Origin: Actinomycetaceae bacterium MB13-C1-2
Lineage (GTDB): Bacteria; Actinomycetota; Actinomycetes; Actinomycetales; Actinomycetaceae
Length of the DNA stretch: 64,000 nt
Assembly: GCA_035621235.1 (NCBI GenBank)
Contig: CP141731.1
Coordinates: forward strand, 186,001 to 250,000
Direction: 5' to 3'
The notes under the pieces: model-generated
Told to the model about the DNA's origin: nothing
The model's database searches: none
The model's input: the letters and a program-made list of their open reading frames with translations, nothing else
Shown here: positions 7,937 to 17,866 of the stretch, one piece after another
Layout: each line of letters opens with the position of its first letter
Position numbering within the stretch: the first letter of the stretch is position 1
Program-made: the position numbers and the translations under genes

Positions 7937-9856
7937 CTATGCTCTAGCCTTCTTCTTCCTGGCAGCCAGCTTCGCGCGATCCTTCGCGTCGAGTGCGACC
8001 TTCCGAATACGCACCGCATCGGGAGTAACCTCAACGCACTCGTCCTCGGAGGCAAACTCCAAGGCCTCTTCTAGGCTCAGTTTGCGCGAGGGCGTCAGCG
8101 CCTCAAGAACATCCGCCCCGGCCGAGCGCATATTCGTCTGCTTCTTCTCTCGGGTCACGTTGACATCCATGTCTTCATTACGAGGGTTCTCACCAACAAC
8201 CTGCCCCTCGTACACCTCGGAACCCGGCTCGATCATGAACGAGGCTCGCTCCTGCAACTGTGCCATTGCGTACGGGGTTGCTTGCCCCGGCCGGTCAGCA
8301 ACCAGAGACCCGGTGGGTCGACTGGTGATCTCCCCCTGCCACGGCGCATATCCCTCGCCAATCGAAGACATGATTCCCGTACCGCGAGTATCGGTGAGGA
8401 ATCGGGTACGGAAGCCAATGAGGCCGCGAGCGGGGACCAGAAACTCAAGGCGAACCCAGCCGGAGCCGTGGTTAATCATCGTCTGAAGTACACCCCTGCG
8501 AGTTGCAAGCAACTGGGTAACGGCTCCCAGGTGCTCCTCTGGAATGTCAACCGTAAGTAGCTCCATCGGTTCGTTGATCTTGCCGTCGATGACCTTGGTG
8601 ACAACGTGGGGTTTCCCGACCGTCATCTCGTAGCCTTCACGGCGCATCTGTTCAACGAGGATCGCAAGGGCCAACTCGCCACGCCCCTGCACCTCCCAGG
8701 TATCGGGACGCTCGGTAGGGAGAACCTTGATCGATACATTGCCCACCAGTTCCCGTTCTAGACGGTCACGGATCTGGCGCGCAGTGACCTTTGTTCCCTT
8801 AACTCGACCAGCAAGAGGTGAGTCATTGATGCCGATAGTCATTGAGATTGCCGGGTCGTCGACGTGAATTGGCTCCAGCGGTCTCGGATCATCTGGATCG
8901 ACAAGGGAGTCACCAATCGTGATCTCCTCGATACCGGCGACCGCGACGATATCGCCGGCCGTGGCGATCTCAGAGGGCTTACGGTCCAGGCCTTCAGTGC
9001 GTAAAAGCTCGGTGACCCGGACATTTCGGGATGTCCCGTCGTGACGAATCCACGCCACCTGATCACCCCGGTGCAACGTGCCGTTATGGACGCGCAGCAA
9101 TGCCAGACGCCCCAGGAACGGGGATGCATCCAGGTTGGTGACTTGGGCTTGAAGTGGAGCACCCTCTTCATAATGCGGGCCGGGAATTCGTTCGAGCATC
9201 GTGCGGAACAGTGGTTCGAGGTCGCTGTCAGGAAGTTCCCCGTCAGGGGGCATATTGAGCGACGACATCCCCGCTTTTGCAGCCGCGTAGACGACTGGAA
9301 CTTCAAGAATGGCGTCAACGTCAACGTCGTGTCCCTCGTTGATAAGGTCATCGGCGAGGGAGAGAAGTAGCGAAGTTGTCTCCTCCTGCACCTCAGCGAT
9401 GCGGGAGTCAGGACGATCAACCTTATTGATTACCAGTACAACCGGAAGATCTGCGGCGAGAGCCTTACGGAGAACAAAGCGCGTTTGTGGCAACGGTCCC
9501 TCAGATGCGTCAACAAGTAGGACGACACCATCGACCATCGAAAGTCCGCGCTCGACCTCACCACCAAAGTCCGCGTGACCCGGGGTATCAATAACGTTGA
9601 TGCAGACCTGGTCCGCCCCTGTTACTTCTTTAGCTGAAGGCCCTGCATAGTTCACTGAGGTGTTCTTGGCGAGGATTGTGATGCCCTTTTCCCGCTCAAG
9701 GTCTCCACTATCCATAACTCTCTCACCGGTCTTTTCGGTGGTCATGTGGGAGGAAAATGCTCCCGCCTGCCAGAGCATCGCGTCCACAAGGGTGGTTTTG
9801 CCGTGGTCAACGTGCGCCACGATCGCGAGGTTACGGATGTCAGGCCTTACCGGCAT
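7937..9856 (-). CDS. typA: Translational GTPase TypA/BipA
   Basis: Ribosome-associated GTPase of the EF-G superfamily that helps ribosome assembly and growth under stress. The 639-residue protein shows G1 [10 protein letters not shown], the switch I region [13 protein letters not shown]3 DTPGHADF and G4 NKVDRPDSR, then an EF-Tu-like domain II and EF-G-like domains. [20 protein letters not shown] and [22 protein letters not shown] mark the C-terminal BipA part. The frame can be opened 24 codons further upstream from a TTG (9928), but the ATG at 9856 gives the family start just before [14 protein letters not shown] long palindrome lies upstream, so typA is probably transcribed alone. Confidence 0.96.
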   Translation of the reverse strand: MPVRPDIRNLAIVAHVDHGKTTLVDAMLWQAGAFSSHMTTEKTGERVMDSGDLEREKGITILAKNTSVNYAGPSAKEVTGADQVCINVIDTPGHADFGGEVERGLSMVDGVVLLVDASEGPLPQTRFVLRKALAADLPVVLVINKVDRPDSRIAEVQEETTSLLLSLADDLINEGHDVDVDAILEVPVVYAAAKAGMSSLNMPPDGELPDSDLEPLFRTMLERIPGPHYEEGAPLQAQVTNLDASPFLGRLALLRVHNGTLHRGDQVAWIRHDGTSRNVRVTELLRTEGLDRKPSEIATAGDIVAVAGIEEITIGDSLVDPDDPRPLEPIHVDDPAISMTIGINDSPLAGRVKGTKVTARQIRDRLERELVGNVSIKVLPTERPDTWEVQGRGELALAILVEQMRREGYEMTVGKPHVVTKVIDGKINEPMELLTVDIPEEHLGAVTQLLATRRGVLQTMINHGSGWVRLEFLVPARGLIGFRTRFLTDTRGTGIMSSIGEGYAPWQGEITSRPTGSLVADRPGQATPYAMAQLQERASFMIEPGSEVYEGQVVGENPRNEDMDVNVTREKKQTNMRSAGADVLEALTPSRKLSLEEALEFASEDECVEVTPDAVRIRKVALDAKDRAKLAARKKKARA

Positions 9857-9981
9857 ACAGGGTCCCATCGGGAAAGTCGTCGCGCCATAAGAAATGAGCG
9901 CGGGATATCGGGTCACTTCTACACTCAAGGTTAAGCCCGGTTAAGGCCTGGAATGGTGCGAGGTTTACCACCCGCTCACTC

Positions 9982-10076
9982 CTCCCCCTTCTGGGTTGCC
10001 AATCAGATAGGGGTCTTTTCCCGCCGTTTTTACGGCGTGTCTGACCCCTATCTGATTGGCAACCCAGAAGGGGGAG
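9982..10076. repeat. Long perfect palindrome, copy 1 of a repeated element
   Basis: Two 34-bp arms (9982-10015 and 10043-10076) are perfectly complementary. The 27-bp loop contains a smaller hairpin CGCCGT-TTTT-ACGGCG. A second, diverged copy with the same loop length is at 21170-21242. It lies just past the stop of the PH-domain gene and before typA, so it probably also acts as a transcription terminator. The size and repeat nature resemble a REP/MITE-like element, but I see no transposase. Confidence 0.85.
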
Positions 10077-10095
10077 ACAGGCCATACAGCGCCGG

Positions 10096-10914
10096 TCAGA
10101 AAGTGAAGCCCAAGATTAGGGCCGCGGCAATGGTTGCGATGAGTCCACCCAGTTGAAGGTAGTTCACCTTTGTGGTGACGCCCGTGAAAGGTCTGGTGTT
10201 CTCTGGCCCCACGTTCTGCGAAGACGTAGACGACTGCCCATATAGAAGCCGTTTCAGTGCCGATCTGGACTCCCAGCCCTCGATCTGGCGTCTAGTTGCC
10301 TGGTGTGTCGGATCTCGACGATCAGGGTGATCGATAAGAAGCTTCTCCTCCTCAATCAAACGCACCGCAACCGCAGGTTCAACTCGCATGGTCAAACGCG
10401 GACCGTTCTCGAAGTACAGTTCCGGGATGACGGGGGCTTCCTTTTGTCGGCTTGAGGAGAATCCGCCTCGCGCAGGAACTCCGGCACAGTAGATGCGCTT
10501 TGGCGGGGTGTCCGATCCACCGGTAAGGGGATACGAACCATAGTTCGGTTGCCGAGCCGAACGCACACCAGTCGGCACCTCGTCCGGAACTTTGGATTCT
10601 TCCTTAGACAAGGAAGGAACTGTCACCAAATACAGGCCGTAACTAGATTCTGCCTCCCGTAACGCGGCCCATCCCACCAGGTAAGTGCGGATGTGATTAC
10701 GGACAGTTATCCCGGTCTGCTGGACCGTCACCGATGGCCAAGCCCAGAGGAACCATGTGAAGTAACAGAGCGCAAGTGCGATAGCCGCGGCGGCGATACC
10801 GCTGGCGGGACCATCGGAACCCCACACCATGACGACAAAAAGCAGGCCGAATGCGCCGACGACCACTGCGCCCACCTGACCGGTTCGTGATCGCAAGACA
10901 AGTTGATAGTTCAC
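10096..10914 (-). CDS. PH domain-containing membrane protein
   Basis: Protein of 272 residues. Two hydrophobic helices occupy about residues 14-60 (GAVVVGAFGLLFVVMVWG, then ALALCYFTWFLWAW). A bacterial PH-like beta domain follows: SVTVQQTGITVRNHIRTYLVGWAALREAE is typical of the group seen in actinobacteria. A long variable middle includes LYFENGPRLTMRVEPAVAVRLIEEE, and a final helix closes the protein (LGGLIATIAAALILGFTF). The start is GTG. Function is unknown; such proteins are anchored to the inner membrane. The terminator-like palindrome follows its stop by 20 bp. Confidence 0.75.
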   Translation of the reverse strand: MNYQLVLRSRTGQVGAVVVGAFGLLFVVMVWGSDGPASGIAAAAIALALCYFTWFLWAWPSVTVQQTGITVRNHIRTYLVGWAALREAESSYGLYLVTVPSLSKEESKVPDEVPTGVRSARQPNYGSYPLTGGSDTPPKRIYCAGVPARGGFSSSRQKEAPVIPELYFENGPRLTMRVEPAVAVRLIEEEKLLIDHPDRRDPTHQATRRQIEGWESRSALKRLLYGQSSTSSQNVGPENTRPFTGVTTKVNYLQLGGLIATIAAALILGFTF

Positions 10915-11172
10915 AACAAGAGCCTACACATACGCGCACAGGCAAACCTGCCGGGCCCCGAGCATCGACCGGTTAAGAATCACGACGACTTCACACCCCG
11001 AGCGGGCACACTCTGGACGGCACCGCTAGCCGAACGCACCGCGATTACTGGGCCACCGAAGATGGAGAGATCAAGAAGGATGAAACAAAGGACCCGAGTC
11101 CAGTCACGACACGCTCTCGCGTAGCCACGACCGGGCTCGGGCCCCTCAGCTTATTCAGCCAGGCGAAACGCT

Positions 11173-13008
11173 CTACTTCATGTAGCCGATGTTCTCAGCC
11201 TGAACGTTCGACAGACCGAATGCACCGAAGTTCGCGAGGTTCGCGGGTACCGCGGTCATTTCCATGCGCTGGTAAATCGGCAGAACCATGCCGTTCTCCC
11301 AGATCAGCTTGTCAACTTCGTTGGTCATCTCAACGCGCTTGTCGTGGTCGGGTTCAACAGCGATCTTTGCGGCCAGTTCCTCAATCTCTGGAACACAGAC
11401 GTTAGCGAAGTTCGAACCGCCATTGCGACCAAAGTTGCCGTCGCCATTCTCACCACAGCTGTAGATCTGTCCGATGTTAGCCATCGGGTACGGGGTGCCC
11501 TGCCAACCGAATGCCACTACGCCAAACTTGCCGGGGAAGACGTACTCTTCCCAGAACTCATCAGAGGAGACGTTCTTGATGGTGACCTCGACCCCGATCT
11601 CAGCAAGCTGAGACTGAAGCAGTTCACCCTCGGTCTTCGAGGTAGAGATGTCAGGCATCATGACGTATTCCATCGTGAGCTTGTCACCAGCGTCGTTGGT
11701 ACGGACAGTGTCGCCGTCCTTCAGCTTCCAACCGAGTTCGTCAAGTTCCTTCTGAGCGCGCTCCGGATCGTAGCCGAACTCAGAGCCGTTGTCCTGGTAG
11801 CCTTCTTGTCCCGGCATGAAGAAGTGGTTCTCAAGAACCAGATCAGCGGGGACCAGGTCCGGGATACCGGCGAGGTCGGCCTCAGTGATGGATGCACGGT
11901 CGACGCCGCGGCTGACAGCAACACGCACTGCGGGATCCGAAATGGCCGGGGTATCACCATTGAAGGTGAAGTGACGCCAGGTCAGGCCACCGGCGCGGCG
12001 AATCTCAGCGTCCGCGCGGGTCTCAGCCTGCAGGTACTGCTGGGCGTCGATGATGCCCTCGAGAACATCGACCTCACCGTTCGCGAAGCCTGCGGCAGAG
12101 GTAGCGGGATCAGCGGCGCGGAATGAGACCGAATCAAGCAGCGGAGCCTCACCCCACCACTTTTCGTTCGGCTCAAGGTAAACGGTCTGCTGAGCCTCGT
12201 CGACGCTCGCGAACTTGTAGGGGCCGGCCCACCACTTGTTGTCTGGGGTTGACCAAGCGGTATTGAATGTATCGGCATCCGAAACACCGCTGGCCGGGTA
12301 CACCTCTGAGAGCGCTGCAGACCAGTCGGGGAAGACATCCTTGAAGTCGATCACAACGTCATACTCGGTGTCACCCTGAGAAACGGATTCCCAGTGGTCC
12401 CAACCATCACGGGATGCACACTCGAAAGCGGAAACCTCGCCGGCCTCTTCCTCAACCGCGTCCGTATCCTCGGTTGCGTCAGACTCAGCTACATCGCCCT
12501 CATCAGAAGCAACGCCGCAAGCCTTTCCGGTTGCCTCATAATCTTTCCAGGTGATCGGCGTATCGTCGCCCCAGATGGCCTTCTCGTTCAGGTGCAGGAT
12601 GACCTGCTGCTTGCCGTTCGGCGCCTCATCCCCCACCTTCAGCTCGTAGTCCTTAACGTAGTTAGGATTCGGAACGAAGGATGCGTCAGCGGCGTAGATC
12701 CAGTTACGAACGCCGGTGAAGTTACCGATTCGGTTGTTGTCCACGTTGTTACCGGCCTGGTGAATTGGGTTCCAGTAGGTAGGCATTGCCGAGATCGTCT
12801 GGCGGAGTTCTCCGCCCTGAGCAAGCGCGTCGCGCGGCTGGGGGTTGATTCCCGGGTTGTCGCTGATGACTGTGTCGCCATCAGTTTCCAGCGCGCCTGC
12901 GTTATCGCCGCTCTGACCGCTTTGTCCGCCTCCGCTGGAGGAACAACCGGCTAGTGCCAGTGCCCCTGCGGCGGCAACTGCTGCGAGGCCATAGACCTTG
13001 CGTCGCAT
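11173..13008 (-). CDS. Family 5 extracellular solute-binding lipoprotein (peptide ABC transporter)
   Basis: Lipid-anchored receptor of an oligopeptide/dipeptide-type ABC importer, 611 residues. The signal peptide MRRKVYGLAAVAAAGALALAGC ends in a lipobox (LAGC), with Cys near 22 as the acylation site. The SBP_bac_5 fold follows, with motifs such as NEKAIWGDDTPITWKDYEA, GPYKFASVDE and DPAVRVAVSRGVDRASI. An acidic insertion around residues 178-205 (DEGDVAESDATEDTDAVEEE) interrupts the fold. The ATG at 13008 follows a GGAGG site; a TTG one codon earlier is less likely. It lies downstream of the DppBC-DF genes on the same strand, separated by 450 bp with a hairpin, so it probably has its own promoter and higher expression. 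Confidence 0.92.
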   Translation of the reverse strand: MRRKVYGLAAVAAAGALALAGCSSSGGGQSGQSGDNAGALETDGDTVISDNPGINPQPRDALAQGGELRQTISAMPTYWNPIHQAGNNVDNNRIGNFTGVRNWIYAADASFVPNPNYVKDYELKVGDEAPNGKQQVILHLNEKAIWGDDTPITWKDYEATGKACGVASDEGDVAESDATEDTDAVEEEAGEVSAFECASRDGWDHWESVSQGDTEYDVVIDFKDVFPDWSAALSEVYPASGVSDADTFNTAWSTPDNKWWAGPYKFASVDEAQQTVYLEPNEKWWGEAPLLDSVSFRAADPATSAAGFANGEVDVLEGIIDAQQYLQAETRADAEIRRAGGLTWRHFTFNGDTPAISDPAVRVAVSRGVDRASITEADLAGIPDLVPADLVLENHFFMPGQEGYQDNGSEFGYDPERAQKELDELGWKLKDGDTVRTNDAGDKLTMEYVMMPDISTSKTEGELLQSQLAEIGVEVTIKNVSSDEFWEEYVFPGKFGVVAFGWQGTPYPMANIGQIYSCGENGDGNFGRNGGSNFANVCVPEIEELAAKIAVEPDHDKRVEMTNEVDKLIWENGMVLPIYQRMEMTAVPANLANFGAFGLSNVQAENIGYMK

Positions 13009-13457
13009 CAAATACCTCCAAATAGAGATTTACAGAAATCTTTCGGTCCAGCCCAAGGCGCAGACCTTGTTCGCCAGAAGCACGGCTTCAAGGGGCGAAC
13101 ATTGTGTTGGTCTCCATCACAGAGGAATCCCCGTGTGTGCCCACACAATCGAGTAAACATTAGACCAAGTGAGTGGCCCGGTCCCCTCCACCGGTAACTT
13201 TCGCCGCCGAAACGTAACCTAAACGATCAAAACTGAGAGCCGGGTTACAAGGCCCTATCCGAAATATGAGACTGCCCCGGCAGGCCATAAGGTCCAACTC
13301 GGGGCAGTTTCAGGTGGGTAAGAAACCTAATGTCCGGTCGCAGACTCGTTTCCTATATCCCGTGCAGAGTCGGTATGTCGCAAGGCAAGCAAAACGAAGA
13401 CACCCCGGGGGTGCGGGCTCGCTGCGCAGGACAGGGGCCGATCTGCGGCACAGGACA
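13009..13457. other. Intergenic region between ABC ATPase and binding-protein genes
   Basis: About 450 bp with no gene. It holds the hairpin at 13271-13308 and must contain the promoter of the binding-protein gene. No clear promoter hexamers were recognised. Confidence 0.4.
13271..13308 (-). terminator. Hairpin after the fused ABC ATPase gene
   Basis: ACTGCCCCG (13271-13279) pairs with CGGGGCAGT (13300-13308) over a 20-nt loop. It lies about 150 bp beyond the ATPase stop in the transcribed direction, so would end or attenuate the permease-ATPase transcript. Confidence 0.45.
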
Positions 13458-15722
13458 CTAGATCGCGACTGGATTTGCCTCCGGAGCAAGGATCGAGTTC
13501 GCTAACGAATCTGGCGCATCGTTTGGTGCGAAGACGTTAATGGACTCCGGGTAATGGCATGCAGTTACCAGGTCCACGCCCTCTGCCCGCGGGATCAACT
13601 CCGGGCTAACATCCTCGCACTTCTTCTGTTTATCGGCGGGGAGCATTCGGTAGAGAGGGCACCTAGTTCTGAATCGACAACCCGAAGGAGGATTGGCTGG
13701 CGAGGGGAGATCACCCGAGAGGATTATGCGACTCCTGGATCTCTCCAGTTCAGGATCGGGCACCGGGATGGCCGATAGTAGCGCCTGGGTGTAGGGGTGA
13801 CGTGGATGTTTGAAAACCTCCTCAACGTCGCCGCTCTCCACAATCTTGCCGAGATACATAACCGAAACCCGATCGGCGATGTGCCTAACAACCGACAGAT
13901 CGTGAGCCACGAAAAGGTAGGACAGCCCCAGCCTCGATTTAAGGTCATCCAGCAGGTTTATAACACCCGCCTGAATCGACACGTCAAGCGCGGAGACGGG
14001 CTCATCAAGAACCAGCAAGCTCGGCTCCAGTGCCAGTGCACGGGCGATACCGATTCTCTGTCGTTGCCCCCCAGAGAAGTGCCGCGGGTACCGGTTGAGG
14101 TGCGCTTTTTCCAGCCCGACTAGTTCAATAAGCTCGTTGACACGCTCACGCGTCTGCTTCTTTGAAAAACCGTTGTACTTGAGTGGTTCACCGATAATGT
14201 CTGAGATCGGCATACGGGGGTCAAGCGATGCCATTGGGTCCTGGAAGACTACCTGAAGGTCCTTACGAACCTCCTTCTTCTCTGAACGAGTGAGATGGGA
14301 GGTGTCATGCCCCAAAACGACAATGCTTCCGCCCTCGGGCTTAACGAGATCCAAAATCTCAAGGAGAGTCGTCGTTTTGCCACAGCCCGATTCGCCGACC
14401 AGTCCCATGGTTTCGCCAGACTTGATAGTGAAGGAGATGTCGTCGACCGCGTAGACGGTACCGACACGCCTCTTGAACACCGCGCCCTTCATTAGGGGGA
14501 AGTACTTCCGCAACTCCTCGACCTTCAGTACGTCCTCACGCAGATCGCGGTCGCGCCGCCCCGACTCGCGGTCGATATGACGCGGAATCGGATAAATGTC
14601 CTTATAGGTCCACTCATGCTCGCCGATCTCCGATGCCCTGATGCAGGCAGAGGTATGAATCGACCCGCCAAGTTCGCCGTGACTTAGCTCAGTGTCACCG
14701 GGCTGGCTGTCCTCTGTTCTTCGGTTGTCATCAGCTACCGGCAACAAGACTGGTTCGCCATTCAAGCAAGCTGCGGTCGCGATCGGACACCGCGGTGCGA
14801 ACGGACATCCAGTCGGCTTCTTCAGCATCGACGGAGGGTTTCCATCAAGAGTGGCGAGCGCACTATCCGACTTCTCATCAGGACGAGGAAGGGCCCCCAA
14901 CAGTCCGATCGTATAAGGCATGCGCGCACGGTAGAAGATATCGTTCACTTCGCCAAACTCGACAACGCGCCCCGCATACATCACCGCGACGCGGTCAGCG
15001 ATTCCAGCCACGACGCCCAAGTCATGCGTAATCATGATGACCGCTGCACCGGTCTCTTTTTGAGCTGTCTTTAGCAGCTCAAGCACCTGCGCCTGGATCG
15101 TCACATCCAGAGCCGTCGTCGGTTCGTCGCAAATGATCAGATCAGGGTCATTGGCGATTGCCATTGCAATCATCACACGCTGGCGCATTCCGCCTGAGAA
15201 CTCATGCGGGAAGGACTTGAAACGCACTTCAGGGTTCGGAATCCCGACCATCTCTAGGAGTTCCATGGCCCGTGCCTCAGCGTTGCTCTTGCTCAGCTTC
15301 TGATGAATTTGAAGGGCCTCAACCAGCTGATAGCCGATGGTGTAAACCGGGGTGAGGGCCGACAGCGGGTCTTGGAAAACCATCGACAAGACCTTGCCAC
15401 GGATGTTCGACATGTACTCGTCGGAACGGCCCAGTATCTCCGTTCCGAACAGCTTGACAGAGCCCTCAACCTTGGCGTTGTCGTCCAGCAACCCCATGAT
15501 CGCCATGGAGGTAACAGACTTGCCAGATCCCGATTCACCCACGATCCCCAGGACTTCTCCGTTGCCCAGTTCAAAGTTGATACCTCGGACTGCGTGAACT
15601 CGTCCGTCCTCTGACGGGAACGTCACGTGGAGGTCCTTGACCTCGAGCACCGGCTTGCCACTAGAGGGTTCTGGAAGCGCAGCGCTCTCAAATGGAAGCT
15701 TGTCTTTGCTTCGCTTGCTCAT
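13458..15722 (-). CDS. Fused dipeptide/oligopeptide ABC transporter ATP-binding protein (DppD-DppF type)
   Basis: Energises the peptide importer encoded next to it. The single 754-residue chain contains two complete nucleotide-binding domains. Domain 1 (about 25-370) has [17 protein letters not shown] and [13 protein letters not shown]. Domain 2 (about 400-720) has [18 protein letters not shown] and LLVLDEPVSALDV. Each is followed by the Cys-containing oligopeptide-transporter C-terminal motif (CPFAPRCP; CRFRTRCPLY). Such fusions replace the separate D and F subunits. The start overlaps the permease stop by 4 bp, so the genes are translationally coupled. Confidence 0.95.
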   Translation of the reverse strand: MSKRSKDKLPFESAALPEPSSGKPVLEVKDLHVTFPSEDGRVHAVRGINFELGNGEVLGIVGESGSGKSVTSMAIMGLLDDNAKVEGSVKLFGTEILGRSDEYMSNIRGKVLSMVFQDPLSALTPVYTIGYQLVEALQIHQKLSKSNAEARAMELLEMVGIPNPEVRFKSFPHEFSGGMRQRVMIAMAIANDPDLIICDEPTTALDVTIQAQVLELLKTAQKETGAAVIMITHDLGVVAGIADRVAVMYAGRVVEFGEVNDIFYRARMPYTIGLLGALPRPDEKSDSALATLDGNPPSMLKKPTGCPFAPRCPIATAACLNGEPVLLPVADDNRRTEDSQPGDTELSHGELGGSIHTSACIRASEIGEHEWTYKDIYPIPRHIDRESGRRDRDLREDVLKVEELRKYFPLMKGAVFKRRVGTVYAVDDISFTIKSGETMGLVGESGCGKTTTLLEILDLVKPEGGSIVVLGHDTSHLTRSEKKEVRKDLQVVFQDPMASLDPRMPISDIIGEPLKYNGFSKKQTRERVNELIELVGLEKAHLNRYPRHFSGGQRQRIGIARALALEPSLLVLDEPVSALDVSIQAGVINLLDDLKSRLGLSYLFVAHDLSVVRHIADRVSVMYLGKIVESGDVEEVFKHPRHPYTQALLSAIPVPDPELERSRSRIILSGDLPSPANPPSGCRFRTRCPLYRMLPADKQKKCEDVSPELIPRAEGVDLVTACHYPESINVFAPNDAPDSLANSILAPEANPVAI

Positions 15723-16873
15723 GCCTCTCCTCCTGACTGCGAAGTCGGGTCTATGGCGTCTCGGAGCCCATCTCCCATGAAGTTAATGAAGACCAGCATC
15801 AGGGTTAGCACTGTTGCCGGCGCTAGGAAGACCCATGGGAAGCTGGTCGCTACCTTTTGTCCCTCGGAAAGAAGGACGCCCAACGATGTCTCCGGTGACT
15901 GCACACCGAACCCGAAGTAGGAAAGGAAGGTCTCCATCATGACCGCTGAGACCACTCCCAGAGTGAAGTCGATGATCAGGAATGAGGAGACGTTGGGAAT
16001 TATGTGGCGGGTGATCGTCGCGAACGAGGGCACGGACATGTACTTGGCCGCCCGGACGTAGTCCAAAGAGATAACTGAGAGCGTCATTGAACGAACAACA
16101 CGTGCGGTCAGCATCCACCCGAAAGCCGCCAAAAGGAAAATCAGGGTCCAAGTCGCGCCTCTTGTGCCACCGAACTTCTGCGAGATGATCGCAATAAGCA
16201 GGAACGAGGGGATGACCAGAAGCAGGTCAATGATCCACAGGATCGCCTTGTCGTAGAACCTCCCGAAGAACGCGGCCGAGGCCCCAACCAGCGCCGCAAC
16301 CGTCGTCTGGATCAAGGCAACGCTAATTCCAATGACAATCGACTTGCGCAGACCCTCGATTACTAGGGCAAACAGGTCTCGACCAGTCTGTCCGGTGCCA
16401 AACCAGTGCTCAGCGCTCGGTGGCTTCAAAAATGCGGCTTTATCAACGGTGGTGTAGTCCCATCTCGCAATGTAGGGACCCACGAGTGCAAAGAGCACAA
16501 TGATTAGGAAACCTACCAGACCGATGACGGCGGTTTTCTGCCGCATAAATCGACGTATCACAAGCTGGGTGCGAGTGAGCGATGCAGGTTCACCAGTCAC
16601 GGCTTCAGCCGCGGCCAACTCTTGGTCCTGGAGAGCCACAGCCACCGAAGGAGTCATACCCGCCTTGGGATCGGGATTGGCTGACGTTAGACCGTCAGGA
16701 TCAAGTGGTAGTTCACCCGCAGGATCAGGCTGACTTGCACCAGTGTTGTAAGAGTCTACTTCTCGCGTAATCGCGTCATCTGAGAAGTCAGGGTGCGAGG
16801 GATCGCGCGGAGCCTCATTGAACTCCTCGTTCTCACGCATTTCGTCAAAGTTCTGCTCATTGTTTTTCGCCAC
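15719..16873 (-). CDS. Peptide ABC transporter permease, DppC/OppC type
   Basis: Inner-membrane subunit of 384 residues. A long polar N-terminal tail (about 100 residues, rich in Asp/Glu/Pro) precedes the first helix (TAVIGLVGFLIIVLFALVGP). The OppC_N-like segment PPSAEHWFGTGQTGRDLFALVIEG is followed by the binding-protein-dependent transport domain with five helices. The EAA-type coupling loop is LDYVRAAKYMSVPSFATITR. It lies between the DppB and ATPase genes in one operon, overlapping the latter by 4 bp. Confidence 0.93.
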   Translation of the reverse strand: MAKNNEQNFDEMRENEEFNEAPRDPSHPDFSDDAITREVDSYNTGASQPDPAGELPLDPDGLTSANPDPKAGMTPSVAVALQDQELAAAEAVTGEPASLTRTQLVIRRFMRQKTAVIGLVGFLIIVLFALVGPYIARWDYTTVDKAAFLKPPSAEHWFGTGQTGRDLFALVIEGLRKSIVIGISVALIQTTVAALVGASAAFFGRFYDKAILWIIDLLLVIPSFLLIAIISQKFGGTRGATWTLIFLLAAFGWMLTARVVRSMTLSVISLDYVRAAKYMSVPSFATITRHIIPNVSSFLIIDFTLGVVSAVMMETFLSYFGFGVQSPETSLGVLLSEGQKVATSFPWVFLAPATVLTLMLVFINFMGDGLRDAIDPTSQSGGEA

Positions 16874-16882
16874 TGTTCGCCC

Positions 16883-17866
16883 CTAACTAACTCGCACGCG
16901 CGGGTCAACGACAACAGTGAACACGTCTGCAAGCATCAGCCCCATGAACGTCATTGCCGCAGAGAACGCCACGACCGCAACCGTTCCGTTGATGTCGTGT
17001 CCCTGGATCGAGGTGACGGAGTAAATACCCATGCCATGCCATGCAAACAGTTGTTCGGTGACCGTCGCGCCAGTGAACAGTCCCGCGATAACGAATGCGA
17101 AGTACGTCGCCATAGGGACCAGCGCGGTGCGCAACGCGTGCTTACGCACAGCGGCAGACTTGCGCAGACCCTTCGCGCGAGCTGTGCGCACGTAGTCTTG
17201 GCCCAAAGTATCAAGCATCAGGTTGCGCTGATATCTGGAGTAGGTCGCAATGCCACCCAGTGACATGGTGATAGTTGGCAACAGCAGGTGTTGTGCGCGA
17301 TTGATTATCTCTGCGCCGGGATAGCTACCGATCTTTCCAGTCTCGCCTATGAACTCGAAGAAGCTTGTTCCGGTGGCCTGGTTGAACTTGATTGCCAGGA
17401 TCTGCAAGACCGTACCGATGACGATGGTCGGGGTGGAAATCACAATCAGTGCCAGGAGTGAGATGACACGATCAGAAACCTTGTACTGCCTAGTTGCGGT
17501 CCAGGCACCGAGCGCCACACCACCAATAATGCCAACGAACGAGCCGATGAAAATCAGGCGAACTGAAACCCAAATGCGAGTTGAGAGGATCTCATTGACG
17601 GACTTCTGTGCCGGGGTATAGCCCCAGTCCCAGTGAAGAACCACGTTCTGGAGCCAAATCCAGTAACGTTCCAGGACCGGCGTATCCGGGTTGATGTTTA
17701 GCCTTGTCAGCATTGCGTTAATCGCATCGACGTCAAGGTTGGGGTTGGTGAAGTCGAACGTCGCACGGGGATTAAGTGCGGTTCCCGCTAGGAAGTACGC
17801 CAGAGACACCGCGATGAACAGCAGAACCGTGTAGTTCAGCAGTCGTCGTAATAGGTAGCGATACAT
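16883..17866 (-). CDS. Peptide ABC transporter permease, DppB/OppB type
   Basis: First gene of the minus-strand importer operon, 327 residues from the ATG at 17866. The start MYRYLLRRLLNYTVLLFIAV is the classical DppB first helix. The open frame runs 24 codons further upstream with non-homologous sequence. The coupling loop is LGQDYVRTARAKGLRKSAAV (EAA motif). The final helices end in VDPRVRVS, the usual DppB C-terminus. A GGAAAG ribosome site precedes the ATG. A gap of 9 bp separates it from the DppC gene. Confidence 0.93.
   Translation of the reverse strand: MYRYLLRRLLNYTVLLFIAVSLAYFLAGTALNPRATFDFTNPNLDVDAINAMLTRLNINPDTPVLERYWIWLQNVVLHWDWGYTPAQKSVNEILSTRIWVSVRLIFIGSFVGIIGGVALGAWTATRQYKVSDRVISLLALIVISTPTIVIGTVLQILAIKFNQATGTSFFEFIGETGKIGSYPGAEIINRAQHLLLPTITMSLGGIATYSRYQRNLMLDTLGQDYVRTARAKGLRKSAAVRKHALRTALVPMATYFAFVIAGLFTGATVTEQLFAWHGMGIYSVTSIQGHDINGTVAVVAFSAAMTFMGLMLADVFTVVVDPRVRVS

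Noticed and set aside
9982-10076. Ordinary rho-independent terminator
   Set aside because: Arms of 34 bp with a structured loop and a second homologous copy elsewhere point to a repeated element, although it may terminate transcription too.
13458-15722. Two separate ATPase genes
   Set aside because: The frame is continuous through both nucleotide-binding domains; it is a real fusion protein.
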